Shown here: positions 1 through 9,125 of the stretch, piece after piece
How positions within the stretch are numbered: position 1 is the stretch's first letter
Layout of the letters: every line of letters starts with the position of its first letter
Assembly (NCBI RefSeq): GCF_001426085.1
Contig: NZ_LMRR01000012.1
Location: 313,318-377,317, forward strand
Source: Rhodococcus sp. Leaf278
Lineage (GTDB): Bacteria > Actinomycetota > Actinomycetes > Mycobacteriales > Mycobacteriaceae
Length of the DNA stretch: 64,000 nucleotides
Direction of reading: 5' to 3'
Translations under genes and position numbers: made by a program
Notes under the pieces: model-generated
Seen by the model: the letters and a program-made list of their open reading frames with translations, nothing else
Told to the model about the DNA's origin: nothing
The model's database searches: none

Positions 1-40
1 CCACCGGCTTTGTCGTCGAAGCCGATCGAAGGACGTCAGC

Positions 41-331
41 GTGTATCTGGGTGCTCTGGAGTTGGACGTGTTGTTGGGGGACGTACGTTCGCTGGCCGAG
101 AAGCGGTCGATGATGGAACCGGTTCTGGGTGATCTGCAGAGGTTGGGCGTCTCGGCGGCGGAAACCGGTGAACGAGAACGTATTCGACGGTCGTTGCTGG
201 GGGTCGCCGCGGCAGGTACCGATGTGGACCTGCTGCACGACAAGCTGGACGAATGCGAGCGGCACGTCGCCGAACGCCACGATCTGGAATTGTTGGCAGT
301 ACGTCGGAGAATATTCGGACCCGAGGATTGA
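41..331 (+). CDS. DUF503 (YlxP-like) family protein
   Basis: A 96-residue acidic protein of the DUF503 family, usually found between infB and rbfA in bacteria. Its biochemical role is not established; the conserved position suggests a link to translation initiation or ribosome maturation. The pattern is typical: an N-terminal beta strand (YLGALELDVLL), a Ser-Leu-Lys/Arg basic stretch (RSLAEKR), and a final strand ending near an ELLAV motif. The GTG start is supported by AAGGA at 29-33, 8 nt upstream. The next gene is rbfA, 104 nt downstream. Bases 1-40 hold the ribosome-binding site and nothing else that can be called; infB would be expected just upstream of the window. Confidence 0.85.
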   Translation: MYLGALELDVLLGDVRSLAEKRSMMEPVLGDLQRLGVSAAETGERERIRRSLLGVAAAGTDVDLLHDKLDECERHVAERHDLELLAVRRRIFGPED

Positions 332-435
332 TTCGGAAAGTCCTGTCGAGCACTGCTCGGCAGGCGTGAACATCGCAGCCGCCGGGATGTCGCACTTCGG
401 TCGACGTCCGGCCATGAAAGAGGAGTGTGATTGTC

Positions 436-900
436 GTGGTGGACCAGGCCAGGGCTCGTAAGTTGTCCAAGCGAATCGCTGCCATCGTTGCAACGGCGAT
501 CGATCACGAGATCAAAGATCCGCGGCTGGCGTTCGTGACCATCACCGACACCAAAGTCACCGCAGACCTGCACGACGCCACGGTGTACTACACCGTGATG
601 GGTGAAGACCTCGATACTCCACCCGATCTGCAGGCTGCCGCGGCGGGCCTGGAGAAGGCCAAGGGTGTGTTGCGCTCGAAGGTCGGAGCCGGAACGGGTG
701 TCCGATACACACCGACATTGACGTTCGTGACCGATACGGTGCCCGACACCGCTCGGCACATGGAAGACCTTCTCGAACGAGCCCGCGTGGCCGACGAGGA
801 ACTAGCTCGTGCGCGTGCGAACGCCACACCGGCCGGAGACCCGGATCCGTACAAGGCTCCACGCGAAGTGGCAGACGTCGAGCCCGCCGAAGCCGACTGA
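436..900 (+). CDS. rbfA: 30S ribosome-binding factor RbfA
   Basis: A 154-residue cold-shock and assembly factor that binds the 30S subunit and helps 16S rRNA 5'-end maturation. The family signature is clear: [12 protein letters not shown] at the N-terminus, [14 protein letters not shown], and a single KH-like domain to about residue 115, then an acidic, proline-rich tail. The open frame begins at a GTG at 427, but the first GTG of the GTG-GTG pair at 436 is preferred: AGGAG at 421-425 lies 10 nt upstream, and mycobacterial homologues begin MVD(P/Q)ARARKL. It is followed after 1 nt by nrnA, as in M. tuberculosis (Rv2838c-Rv2837c). Confidence 0.95.
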   Translation: MVDQARARKLSKRIAAIVATAIDHEIKDPRLAFVTITDTKVTADLHDATVYYTVMGEDLDTPPDLQAAAAGLEKAKGVLRSKVGAGTGVRYTPTLTFVTDTVPDTARHMEDLLERARVADEELARARANATPAGDPDPYKAPREVADVEPAEAD

Positions 901-901
901 C

Positions 902-1900
902 ATGTCCGATGGTTCGGGGGCAGAGTCGCCGCAGGACGAGGATTTCGCACGGGCGATCGAGATGTTGGAACACGCATCGTCGGTGACCGTGCTGTGCCAC
1001 GTTCAGCCCGACGCGGACACCATCGGTAGCGGGCTTGCGCTCGGTTCGGTACTCGAACGTCGCGGCACCGATGTGCAGGTGGCTTTCGCGGCACCGGCAT
1101 TTCTGCCCGAGTCCATGAACGCGCTGCCGGGCCGACACCTGTTGGTCGACGCCGACAAGGTGGCCGAAACTGTGGATCTGGTCGTCACTGTCGACGCCGG
1201 CAGCCGGGGTCGGCTCGGTTCGCTGGGCGATCGACTCGATTCTGCGTCGGCCAGCCTCGTCATCGATCATCACCGAAGCAACACCCGTTTCGGAACTGTC
1301 AACGTGGTGCATGCGTCAGCGGAATCGACCACTGCTGTGATCGCGCGGCTGTTGGACCAGTGGGGTGTCGAGATCGATGCAGATCTGGCGCATCTGCTGT
1401 TCGCCGGCCTGGTCACCGACACCGGTTCGTTTCGTTGGGTTCGCCCGGGTTCACATCTGCTGGCCGAAAGACTGTTGGCGACAGGTATCGACGGCGCACA
1501 CATCGCGCGCAAGCTGCTCGATACTCACCCGTTCGATTGGCTTCCGATGCTCGGTTCGGTGCTCGGTTCGGCATCGTTGATTCCCGAGGCGGCCGACGGG
1601 CGCGGATTGGTGTACGCGGTCATCCGGAGCGAAGACTCGGCAGGGTTGCGCTCGGAGGAGATCGAGAGTGTCATCGATATCGTCCGCACCACATCCGAAG
1701 CCGAAGTGGCCGCGGTGTTGAAGCAACAGGACTTCGGCGCGGTCTGGGTGGTGTCGTTGCGGTCCAAGACCGAGGTCGACGTGTCCGCCGTGGCGTGTGT
1801 CCTCGGCGGTGGCGGACACCGCAACGCGGCCGGCTACACCGCAACGGGTGAGCTCGCCGACGTGATCGACGCTCTGCGCGGGGCCCTGTCCACGTCGTGA
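902..1900 (+). CDS. nrnA: Bifunctional oligoribonuclease / pAp phosphatase NrnA
   Basis: A 332-residue DHH-DHHA1 phosphoesterase. The family degrades nanoRNAs and linear dinucleotides (pGpG, pApA) and dephosphorylates 3'-phosphoadenosine 5'-phosphate. Visible metal ligands are H33, D37 and D39 in the HVQPDADT motif, D98 in TVDAG, and the DHH triad at 122-124. The DHHA1 glycine-rich substrate loop GGGGHRNAAG is near the C-terminus. ATG at 902 is chosen because it abuts the rbfA stop; the longer open frame from 809 lies inside rbfA. The downstream MATE gene overlaps its stop as GTGA. Orthologous in position to Rv2837c. Confidence 0.93.
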   Translation: MSDGSGAESPQDEDFARAIEMLEHASSVTVLCHVQPDADTIGSGLALGSVLERRGTDVQVAFAAPAFLPESMNALPGRHLLVDADKVAETVDLVVTVDAGSRGRLGSLGDRLDSASASLVIDHHRSNTRFGTVNVVHASAESTTAVIARLLDQWGVEIDADLAHLLFAGLVTDTGSFRWVRPGSHLLAERLLATGIDGAHIARKLLDTHPFDWLPMLGSVLGSASLIPEAADGRGLVYAVIRSEDSAGLRSEEIESVIDIVRTTSEAEVAAVLKQQDFGAVWVVSLRSKTEVDVSAVACVLGGGGHRNAAGYTATGELADVIDALRGALSTS

Positions 1901-3225
1901 GTGCCTCGCCGGTCACCGCTCGTCGAATTCTCGGCCTGTCCCTTCCCTCTCTCGGCGTGCTCGCCGCCGAGCCCCTCTATCTGCTGTTCGATGCCGCTGT
2001 CGTCGGCCGACTCGGTGCGCTGGCGCTCGCCGGCCTGGCGATCGGTGGTTTGGTACTGGCGCAGGTCAGCACTCAGTTGACCTTCCTGTCCTACGGCACG
2101 ACGGCGCGAGCCGCACGTATGCACGGTGCCGGGCGCGAACACGACGCCGTGGGTGAGGGAGTCCAGGCAACCTGGTTGGCATTCGGAGTCGGGGTGGTCA
2201 TCGTGGCGGTCGTGCAACTCGCGGCCGGGCCTGTGGTGTCGGTCCTAACCGGAGGTGGGGACATCGCCGCCGAGGCGATCGCGTGGCTGCGTGTCGCGCT
2301 GTTGGGTGTGCCGTTCATCCTGATCTCCTTGGCCGGAAACGGGTGGATGCGCGGTGTCCAGAACACCGTGACACCGCTACGTTTCGTTGTGCTCGGCTTC
2401 GGTGTGTCGGCGGTTCTGTGCCCGCTTCTGGTCCACGGATCGTTCGGATTCCCGCGGTTGGAGCTGGTCGGGTCGGCCGTGGCAAATGTGATCGGTCAGG
2501 GCGTCGCCGGTGTCTTGTTCGTGCTCGCGGTCGTTCGAGAAAGCACCGGACTGCGTCCGCGATGGTCGGTGATGCGTGCGCAGTTGGTTCTCGGTCGCGA
2601 TCTCATCGTGCGCAGCCTCGCTTTTCAGGCCTGCTTCCTCTCCGCCGCCGCGGTCGCGTCGAGGTTCGGGGCCGCCTCGGTTGCTGCGAACCAGGTGGTG
2701 CTGCACATGTGGAACTTGGTGTCACTCATGCTCGATTCGTTGGCAATTGCGGCGCAGACCCTCGTCGGGGCTGCGTTGGGAGCCGGCCGGACCGAGGATG
2801 CGCGCGCACTCGCATGGCGCTTGACGGCATGGTCGACGGTGTTCGCCGTGGTCCTGGCCGGCGTGTTCGCCGTCGGGCGCTCGTTCGTCCCAGGCCTGTT
2901 CACCAGCGATGCGTCGGTCATCGATCAGATGCATGCGATCTGGTGGATCTTCGTTGCGATCATTCCCATCGCCGGCGTGGTGTTCGCGTTGGACGGAGTG
3001 TTGCTCGGCAGTGGCGATGCAGCATTCCTACGGAACGCCACCATGGCATGTGCCGTTGTGGGGTTCCTGCCGTTCATCTGGTCCGCTCTGGTCTTCGACT
3101 GGGGGTTGGTGGGAATCTGGATCGGACTCGGCGTCTTCGTCGCCCTGCGCATGTTCGCGGTGGCCGGGCGGGTGCTGTCCGGTAGATGGCTGGTGATCGG
3201 CAGCGATCGTCAATTAAGGGGATGA
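1897..3225 (+). CDS. MATE-family efflux transporter (DinF-like)
   Basis: A 442-residue integral membrane protein with about 12 hydrophobic segments in two similar halves, the layout of MATE/DinF multidrug and toxin exporters driven by H+ or Na+ gradients. The first segment begins directly after SASPVTARRILGLSLPSLGVL; a second-half repeat begins near residue 235 (GRDLIVRSLAFQACF). The GTG start overlaps the nrnA stop (GTGA), so translation is probably coupled. The position after rbfA-nrnA equals that of dinF (Rv2836c). Substrate cannot be read from sequence. Its 3' end overlaps the convergent modC gene by 12 nt. Confidence 0.88.
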   Translation: MSASPVTARRILGLSLPSLGVLAAEPLYLLFDAAVVGRLGALALAGLAIGGLVLAQVSTQLTFLSYGTTARAARMHGAGREHDAVGEGVQATWLAFGVGVVIVAVVQLAAGPVVSVLTGGGDIAAEAIAWLRVALLGVPFILISLAGNGWMRGVQNTVTPLRFVVLGFGVSAVLCPLLVHGSFGFPRLELVGSAVANVIGQGVAGVLFVLAVVRESTGLRPRWSVMRAQLVLGRDLIVRSLAFQACFLSAAAVASRFGAASVAANQVVLHMWNLVSLMLDSLAIAAQTLVGAALGAGRTEDARALAWRLTAWSTVFAVVLAGVFAVGRSFVPGLFTSDASVIDQMHAIWWIFVAIIPIAGVVFALDGVLLGSGDAAFLRNATMACAVVGFLPFIWSALVFDWGLVGIWIGLGVFVALRMFAVAGRVLSGRWLVIGSDRQLRG

Positions 3226-4308
3226 CGGCAACGCTGGATGCAATGCCACCTCGAGGCTCTTCACCACGAAGTACACGCTGCGCCCCGGCTCGAGCTCGAG
3301 ATCGGAGACCGCAGCGGGGGTGATGTCGGCGGCCATGCCGGGCGAGCCGTCGGGATGCGGACGGGACCGAACGCGAATGCCGGAGCCCTGCACCTCCATC
3401 TCGTCGATCACTACTTCGAAGACGTTCCGCGGACTGGCGTGGGGGGCTGTCGGGTGGACCGAGACCGCGGCGGGGGAGAAGACTGCGACCAGCGAGGTTC
3501 CGGCGACGTGTTGCCCTGACCCGTGGACCGTCAGGCCCCAGCTCGTTGTCAGCGCGGTCGTTCCGTGGTCATCGGCCGCGCGGCCGGAGAGCAGGTTGAC
3601 TCCGGCGATGCGAGCACCGAATTCGCTTCGCGGAGCGGCGAGTACCTCCGCAACCGACCCTCGCTCGACCACGCGCCCGCCGTCGACGATCGCGACGGAG
3701 TCGGCCAGCGCGACGACGTCGAGCAGATCGTGAGTGACGATCAGCGCCGTACGAGAGCGTTCGCGCAGTACCGAGCGCAGCACTCTGCGGATCGCCGGCG
3801 CGGTCTCGACGTCCAGCGCCGCAAGGGGTTCGTCGAGCAGCAACAGTCGCGGATCGGCGGCGAGGGCACGCGCGATCGCTATGCGTTGGGATTGGCCACC
3901 GGACAATTGGCCCGGGCGACGACCGGCGAGATGAGAGGCTTCTACCGCGGCCAGCCACCTGTCGGCCACAGTCTTCGAGGACTCTCGACTCGCACCCGCG
4001 CTCCGCGGCGCGAAGGCGACATTCGTTCGAGCGTCCATGTGGGGAAACAGCAGCGCGTCCTGCGCGAGGGTGGCGACTCCTCGTGCGTGTATCGGGACGA
4101 AGGTTCTCGTCGACGTGTCGGTCAACATGTCCTCGCCGAGTCGGACAACACCGTCGTCCGGTCTCACCGAGCCCGATACGAGCTGCAGCAGTGTCGATTT
4201 ACCGGCCCCGTTGGGTCCGAGGATGGCAACGGTCTCGCCCTCTTCGACGTCGAGTTCGAGATCGATGCCACGGACATCGAGAGTGGCACGCACGTGCAGC
4301 GAGCTCAC
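3214..4308 (-). CDS. modC: Molybdate ABC transporter ATP-binding protein ModC
   Basis: A 364-residue cytoplasmic ATPase energising molybdate import. Walker [10 protein letters not shown] is at residues 31-39, the signature LSGGQ at 135-139, Walker B LLLLDE at 155-160, and the H-loop in VTHDLLD shortly after. The region after about residue 240 is a C-terminal domain of the TOBE/Mop type expected of ModC, which can bind oxyanion and tune transport. The GTG start overlaps the modB stop (GTGA); the much longer open frame upstream is antisense-like shadow over modB and modA. Last gene of the mod operon; its stop lies inside the 3' end of the convergent MATE gene. Confidence 0.93.
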   Translation of the reverse strand: MSSLHVRATLDVRGIDLELDVEEGETVAILGPNGAGKSTLLQLVSGSVRPDDGVVRLGEDMLTDTSTRTFVPIHARGVATLAQDALLFPHMDARTNVAFAPRSAGASRESSKTVADRWLAAVEASHLAGRRPGQLSGGQSQRIAIARALAADPRLLLLDEPLAALDVETAPAIRRVLRSVLRERSRTALIVTHDLLDVVALADSVAIVDGGRVVERGSVAEVLAAPRSEFGARIAGVNLLSGRAADDHGTTALTTSWGLTVHGSGQHVAGTSLVAVFSPAAVSVHPTAPHASPRNVFEVVIDEMEVQGSGIRVRSRPHPDGSPGMAADITPAAVSDLELEPGRSVYFVVKSLEVALHPALPSSP

Positions 4309-5114
4309 AGCGACGACGATCGAGTACCGCGCGCGGTGACCACGACGAGGGCCGCAACCAGGATCAGCACCAGCGACAGAGCCACCGCGGCATCCGGATC
4401 GGCCTCGCGCTGCAGATAGATCTCCAATGGCAAAGTCCGGGTTACTCCTTCGAGCGAGCCGGCGAAGGTCAAGGTCGCTCCGAATTCGCCGAGTGCGCGG
4501 GCGAACGCGAGCACGGTACCGGAGATCAATCCGGGCAAGATCAGGGGAACGGTGACGCGTCGCAGAACGGTGGTCGGAGTTGCCCCCAGAGTCGCCGCAA
4601 CCACGTCGTAGCGACTTCCGGCCGTACGCAGTGCGCCTTCGACGCTCACGACGAGAAACGGCAGCGACACGAACACCTGCGCCAACACGACGGCGGAGGT
4701 GGTGAACGCGATTCTGATACCGAACGCATCGAGATGTTCGCCCAGCAATCCCTGGCGTCCGAAGGTGTAGAGCAGCGCTATGCCGCCGACGACCGGCGGC
4801 AGTACGAGGGGGAGTACGACGAGAGAGCGAAGCACCGAGATTCCTCGAACAGCGCTGCGCGAGAGCACGAGTGCCATCGGCACGCCCAGCAGTAAGCACA
4901 CCACCGTGCTGGCTGTGGCCGTCTTCAGGCTCAGGATCAGCGCTGCGACTGCAGACTCCGAGGTGACGAGACCGACGAAGTTCGACCAGTCGATCCGGGT
5001 GAACATCGCGGCCAGGGGCGCCACGACGACGAGCGCGCCGACGGCCGCCGGAACGAAGATCCACAGCGGTACCCCGACCGCCGACCGCCCGCCATCGGCG
5101 GCGCGCACGGTCAC
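4305..5114 (-). CDS. modB: Molybdate ABC transporter permease ModB
   Basis: A 269-residue inner-membrane permease with about six hydrophobic segments. The cytoplasmic EAA loop that contacts ModC is visible as [19 protein letters not shown] followed by LILPGLISG, and [12 protein letters not shown] near the C-terminus is typical of ModB/CysT-type permeases. The GTG start overlaps the modA stop (GTGA) and its own stop overlaps the modC start, so all three subunits are probably translationally coupled. Specificity for molybdate rather than sulfate or tungstate is inferred from the neighbouring ModA and TOBE-domain regulator. Confidence 0.93.
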   Translation of the reverse strand: MTVRAADGGRSAVGVPLWIFVPAAVGALVVVAPLAAMFTRIDWSNFVGLVTSESAVAALILSLKTATASTVVCLLLGVPMALVLSRSAVRGISVLRSLVVLPLVLPPVVGGIALLYTFGRQGLLGEHLDAFGIRIAFTTSAVVLAQVFVSLPFLVVSVEGALRTAGSRYDVVAATLGATPTTVLRRVTVPLILPGLISGTVLAFARALGEFGATLTFAGSLEGVTRTLPLEIYLQREADPDAAVALSLVLILVAALVVVTARGTRSSSL

Positions 5115-5902
5115 GGAGCGGCGAAGCCGGCTCGGGCGAGGACGTCTCGGCCCACCGATCCGGAGACGAACTCGGCGAACGCGCGAGCGGTGGCCTCGTT
5201 TTCGGACCCACTCAGGGTCGCAATCGGATAGGTGTTGACGGCTTCGCTCGATTCCGCGAACGGCACGGCGGTCACGGCGTCACCCGCCCCTGCTGCGTCG
5301 GTGACGTACACCAGCCCGGCATCGGCTTGACCCGACGTGACTTTGCCCAGTACGTCGGTGACGGACGATTCCTCGCTCACCGCCGGGATGTCTGTGCCGG
5401 TTGCAGTTTCGAGGGCTGCCGTCGCCGCACCGCACGGCACCTGAGGGGCACAGATCACCGTCAGAAGGTCGGTATTCGCCAGATCGGCGAAGGATGTGAT
5501 GCGATCCGGGTTACCCGGCGCGGTGACGATGGTCAGGGTGTTGGAGGCGAAGTCGACGGGATCGCCCGCGACCACGCCGGCATCGACCGTCTTCGTCATG
5601 TTTTTCGTATCAGCCGAGGCGAAGACATCGGCCGGCGCTCCGGCGATCAGCTGCGTGACCAGGTCGGAGGATCCCGCAAAGCTGAACTCGACCGAGGTAC
5701 CGGGATGCTCGGCCTCGAAGCGCGGACCGAGTTCGGTGAACGTTGCGCGCAGCGATGCAGCAGCAAAGACGGTGATGTCACCCCCGATGGCAGCACCGGT
5801 CGCGGCCGTGTCGGAGGCACCGGATTCGGACGCCCTGTCGCATCCGGCGAGGACAAGAGTGACGGCACCGAGAGCCGCGAGTACCGGTCCGAGTTTCTGC
5901 AC
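5111..5902 (-). CDS. modA: Molybdate-binding lipoprotein ModA
   Basis: A 263-residue periplasmic binding protein. The N-terminus is a lipoprotein signal peptide with lipobox LAGC, the lipidated cysteine being C21. The mature protein shows ModA landmarks: [21 protein letters not shown] (first oxyanion-binding serine region), [23 protein letters not shown] and the late [17 protein letters not shown] start codon GTG at 5902 has GGAG about 6-8 nt upstream. It is the first transporter gene after the HTH-TOBE regulator, with a 16-nt gap, and overlaps modB. M. tuberculosis Rv1857 is the corresponding gene. Confidence 0.94.
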   Translation of the reverse strand: MQKLGPVLAALGAVTLVLAGCDRASESGASDTAATGAAIGGDITVFAAASLRATFTELGPRFEAEHPGTSVEFSFAGSSDLVTQLIAGAPADVFASADTKNMTKTVDAGVVAGDPVDFASNTLTIVTAPGNPDRITSFADLANTDLLTVICAPQVPCGAATAALETATGTDIPAVSEESSVTDVLGKVTSGQADAGLVYVTDAAGAGDAVTAVPFAESSEAVNTYPIATLSGSENEATARAFAEFVSGSVGRDVLARAGFAAP

Positions 5903-5918
5903 TGAAATCTCCTGCGAT

Positions 5919-6317
5919 CTAGGGGGTCTCGACGATGACGGTGGTGGCCTTGACGACCGCGACGGTCACCTTGCCGGGCTCGAGGCCGAGTTCACGAACG
6001 GACCCGGTACTCATCAGAGACACGATGGAGAAGGGCCCACATTGCATCGTGACCTCGCTCATCACCGTGTCCGAGACGACCTCGGTCACCAGCCCGACCA
6101 GTCGGTTACGGGCAGAACTACCGCCGGACGCCACTTCGGGCGGGGGCGCGGCATGCTGGCGGGCATAAGCGGCGAGGTCATGCCCAGCGATCACCTTGCG
6201 CCCGGTCTCGTCCTCGAACGAGGCGAGTGTGCCGCTGTCGATCCACCTCCGCACGGTGTCGTCACTGACGCCGAGAAGTGCAGCCGCGTCTCGGATACGG
6301 ACCGGGGGCACCGTCAT
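5919..6317 (-). CDS. HTH-TOBE (molybdate-sensing) DNA-binding protein
   Basis: A 132-residue two-domain protein. Residues 1-50 form a MerR/excisionase-type helix-turn-helix (VRIRDAAALLGVSDDTVRRW). Residues about 70-132 form a single TOBE/Mop domain (ARNRLVGLVTEV ... VTVAVVKATTVIVETP), the fold that binds molybdate in ModE and Mop proteins. It sits first in the modABC operon, so it is probably the local molybdate sensor, but unlike ModE its HTH is not of the LysR type and only one Mop domain is present. The ATG at 6317 is preferred over that at 6341 because AGGTG lies about 6 nt upstream; either is possible. Confidence 0.85.
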   Translation of the reverse strand: MTVPPVRIRDAAALLGVSDDTVRRWIDSGTLASFEDETGRKVIAGHDLAAYARQHAAPPPEVASGGSSARNRLVGLVTEVVSDTVMSEVTMQCGPFSIVSLMSTGSVRELGLEPGKVTVAVVKATTVIVETP

Positions 6318-6558
6318 CGATGCACCTGAGATGCCACGCATGTCCGCAAAAAAGTCATGAGAGGCACCATATACCCGAATCTGCGGTTACATCGACAGAT
6401 TACCTCCAGGGTGGCCAGCACCGTCGGCCATGACAGGGCTATCGCGTCACCCCGCCTGGATGCACCGCGGAATCTCCGTGGAGGATTGAGCGTTGATACG
6501 TTCTCGGGCGGTTCGGCGACTCGACGTCGACGGCCCAACGGATCGGAAGGGGTCATCA

Positions 6559-7482
6559 GTGGCAGCGAAGCTGTGGGCAGTGAGCGACATTCACGTCGGA
6601 CATCGGGGCAACAGACCCGTCACCGAGGACATCTTCCCCGAGTCTCCCGAAGACTGGCTGATCGTGGCCGGAGACGTCTCGGAGAAGACCGACGACATCA
6701 AGTGGGCGCTCGAACTGCTGCGTAGTCGTTTCGCGAAGGTCATCTGGGTTCCCGGAAACCACGAGCTGTGGACGACGGTGAAGGATCCCGTCCAGATCCA
6801 CGGAGCAGCCCGATACGAGTACTTGGTCAACCTGTGCCGTGAGATCGACGTCGTCACTCCGGAGGATCCGTACCTGCTGTGGGAGGGGGAGGGTGGTCCG
6901 GCGACGATAGTGCCGATGTTTCTGCTGTACGACTACACCTTCCTGCCGCAGGGAGCGCGGGACAAGGAGCACGGGCTGGCGATCGCGCGAGAGAAGAACG
7001 TCGTCGCCACGGACGAGTTCCTGCTGTCCTCGCAGCCGTACGCCACACGTGACGCCTGGTGCCATGCGCGTATCGAGACCACTCGTGAGCGTCTCGATGC
7101 CCTCGACACCACCGTTCCCACGGTGCTGATCAACCACTTTCCGATGGTCCGTCAGCCGACCGAGGTGCTCTTCTACCCGGAGTTCGCGCTGTGGTGCGGG
7201 TCGACCCTCACAGCGGATTGGCACACCAGGTACAACGCGATCTGCTCGGTGTACGGGCACCTGCACATTCCGCGGACCACCTACTACGACGGCGTCCGCT
7301 TCGAGGAGGTGTCGGTGGGATATCCACGCGAGTGGCAGCGCCGTGGATTGCCGAAAAATGTTCTGCGACAAATACTTCCGGTCCCCGAGTATCCGCCGGG
7401 TTCGTTGAACAAATGGGGCGGACATTTCACCGTGACCCCCGAGATGGAGGCAGAAGTAGAGAAGATGAGGGCGGGCAAGTGA
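6559..7482 (+). CDS. pptH: Metallophosphoesterase, PptH-type phosphopantetheinyl hydrolase
   Basis: A 307-residue calcineurin-like metallophosphoesterase. Metal-binding motifs occur in order: SDIHVGH (D10, H12), AGDVSE, PGNHELW, NHFP and YGHLH. M. tuberculosis Rv2795c, in the same position before pptT, was shown to be a phosphopantetheinyl hydrolase that removes the arm that PptT adds to carrier proteins; the assignment here rests on motifs plus that synteny. GTG at 6559 is chosen over the TTG at 6493 because GGAAGGGG lies about 6 nt upstream. Its stop overlaps the pptT start (GTGA), tying expression of the two opposing enzymes together. Confidence 0.85.
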   Translation: MAAKLWAVSDIHVGHRGNRPVTEDIFPESPEDWLIVAGDVSEKTDDIKWALELLRSRFAKVIWVPGNHELWTTVKDPVQIHGAARYEYLVNLCREIDVVTPEDPYLLWEGEGGPATIVPMFLLYDYTFLPQGARDKEHGLAIAREKNVVATDEFLLSSQPYATRDAWCHARIETTRERLDALDTTVPTVLINHFPMVRQPTEVLFYPEFALWCGSTLTADWHTRYNAICSVYGHLHIPRTTYYDGVRFEEVSVGYPREWQRRGLPKNVLRQILPVPEYPPGSLNKWGGHFTVTPEMEAEVEKMRAGK

Positions 7483-8144
7483 TCGAATCCATACTTCCGA
7501 ACGGTGTGGTCTCCGCCGAACTGTTCGCCGACCCACCGGATCTGGTGCCCCACCCGCTCGAAGCGCCGCTGGTCGCCAAGGCGGTGGACAAGCGCAAGCG
7601 TGAGTTCACCTCGGCTCGGCACTGTGCTCGCGTCGCCATGGGGAAGCTGGGTGTGGAGCCCGCACCGATCATGCGGGGCAAATCCGGTGCGCCACAGTGG
7701 CCGAAGGGTGTGGTCGGATCGTTGACGCACTGCGACGGTTATCGGGGTGCCGTGTTGGCCTACTCGATGCAGGTGCGATCGGTGGGTATCGACGCCGAGC
7801 CGCACGGGCCTCTACCCGACGGCGTGCTCGAAGCAGTGAGCTTGAAGGCAGAGCGAGACTGGCTCGCGACCGCGGGCCGTGAGGACGTGCACTGGGACCG
7901 AGTGTTGTTCTGCGCCAAGGAAGCCACCTACAAGGCCTGGGAACCGCTGACCGGGCGGTGGCTCGGTTTCGAGGATGCGCACATCACCTTCGAGCGCACC
8001 GGCTCCGGTGACGACATCTCCGGAACGTTCCGATCCGAACTGCTGGTGCCCGGCGATACCGTGTCTGGGCCTCCGCTGACGTCGTTCGAGGGTAGATGGA
8101 TGGTGGCCGGCGGGCTGGTGATGACGGCGATCTCGGTGATGTGA
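7479..8144 (+). CDS. pptT: 4'-phosphopantetheinyl transferase PptT
   Basis: A 221-residue Sfp/EntD-type transferase that moves the phosphopantetheine arm of CoA onto ACP, PKS and NRPS carrier domains, needed for mycolic acid and siderophore synthesis. Signature motifs are SVGIDAEPHGPLP (Mg-binding acidic residues) and CAKEATYKAW (the W/KEA...K motif), with RGKSGAPQWPKG and SLTHCDGY upstream. The GTG start overlaps the pptH stop; an open frame from 7191 is shadow over pptH. truB follows after 35 nt. The gene corresponds to Rv2794c. Confidence 0.93.
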   Translation: MIESILPNGVVSAELFADPPDLVPHPLEAPLVAKAVDKRKREFTSARHCARVAMGKLGVEPAPIMRGKSGAPQWPKGVVGSLTHCDGYRGAVLAYSMQVRSVGIDAEPHGPLPDGVLEAVSLKAERDWLATAGREDVHWDRVLFCAKEATYKAWEPLTGRWLGFEDAHITFERTGSGDDISGTFRSELLVPGDTVSGPPLTSFEGRWMVAGGLVMTAISVM

Positions 8145-8179
8145 CGACCGGTTCGTCCGGCCTGGCACAATGCTCTCTC

Positions 8180-9112
8180 GTGAGTGCTCGCGAAAAGATT
8201 TCGTCCGGTCTCGTCGGTGCCGGTTTACTGGTGGTCGACAAGGGGCCGGGCGTGACGAGTCACGATGTGGTGGCGTCGTGTCGAAAACTGTTGCGCACCA
8301 GAAAGGTCGGCCACGCGGGAACTCTCGATCCGATGGCGACTGGCGTACTGGTGCTCGGTGTGGAGCGGGCGACCAAGATGCTCGGCCTGCTCTCGCTCAC
8401 CACCAAGTCGTACACCGCGACGGTGCGGCTCGGCCGTAACACGACGACGGACGACGCCGAGGGCGACGTTCTGACGGACGTCTCGGCCGCGCACCTCGCC
8501 GATTCGGACATCGCGACCGCGATCTCTGCGTTGACCGGTGACATCGAGCAGGTACCGGCGAGCGTCAGTGCCATCAAGGTCGACGGACAGCGAGCACACA
8601 AGTTGTCTCGCGCCGGCGAGGAGTTCACCCTCGCCGCCCGGAAGGTCAGTGTCACCCGATTCGATGTGACGGCCAGGCGTGATGTCGTCGAACACGACGC
8701 CACCTTCGTCGACCTCGATGTCGAGGTGGACTGCACGTCGGGGACGTACGTGCGGGCGCTGGCCCGTGATCTCGGTGCAGCACTGGGTGTCGGCGGTCAT
8801 CTGACCGTGCTGCGCCGCACCCGCGTCGGCCCCTTCACGCTCGAGCATGCCCGGACGCTCGAGGAGTTGGCCGAGAATCCGGCCGTCAGTCTGGATATCG
8901 ACGACGCCGCACGTACTGCTTTTCCGCACCGACAGATCGATGCAGGCGAGGCGGAGTCACTGAGCCAGGGGCGCTGGCTGGACCCGATCGGAATCGACGG
9001 GGTGTACGCGGCCGTCGATCCGACCGGTCACACCATTGCTCTGCTTCAGGAGAAGGGCAAGCGCGCCAGCTCGGTCATGGTCGTGCGACCCGCGACGTTG
9101 CGCGGGCATTGA
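8180..9112 (+). CDS. truB: tRNA pseudouridine(55) synthase TruB
   Basis: A 310-residue pseudouridine synthase that makes psi55 in the T-loop of tRNAs. The catalytic aspartate is D50 in GHAGTLDPMATGVL. The KSYTATVRLG motif and YVRALARDLG are also typical, and the C-terminal part carries a small PUA-like extension. GTG at 8180 is selected; CACAAT at 8166-8171 lies 8 nt upstream and may be a -10 element of a near-leaderless transcript. The order pptH-pptT-truB matches Rv2795c-Rv2793c. It converges on mntR with a 13-nt gap. Confidence 0.94.
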   Translation: MSAREKISSGLVGAGLLVVDKGPGVTSHDVVASCRKLLRTRKVGHAGTLDPMATGVLVLGVERATKMLGLLSLTTKSYTATVRLGRNTTTDDAEGDVLTDVSAAHLADSDIATAISALTGDIEQVPASVSAIKVDGQRAHKLSRAGEEFTLAARKVSVTRFDVTARRDVVEHDATFVDLDVEVDCTSGTYVRALARDLGAALGVGGHLTVLRRTRVGPFTLEHARTLEELAENPAVSLDIDDAARTAFPHRQIDAGEAESLSQGRWLDPIGIDGVYAAVDPTGHTIALLQEKGKRASSVMVVRPATLRGH

Positions 9113-9125
9113 GCGGACCCGAAGA

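Noticed and set aside
1..40. C-terminal end of infB
   Set aside because: Expected from synteny, but the 40 nt show no stop codon or recognisable InfB tail in a consistent frame, so it is not called.
4309..5211. Long minus-strand open frame upstream of the modC start
   Set aside because: It lies entirely over modB and modA on the same strand; its translation is Arg-rich with no domain. It is a codon-position shadow of high-GC coding DNA.
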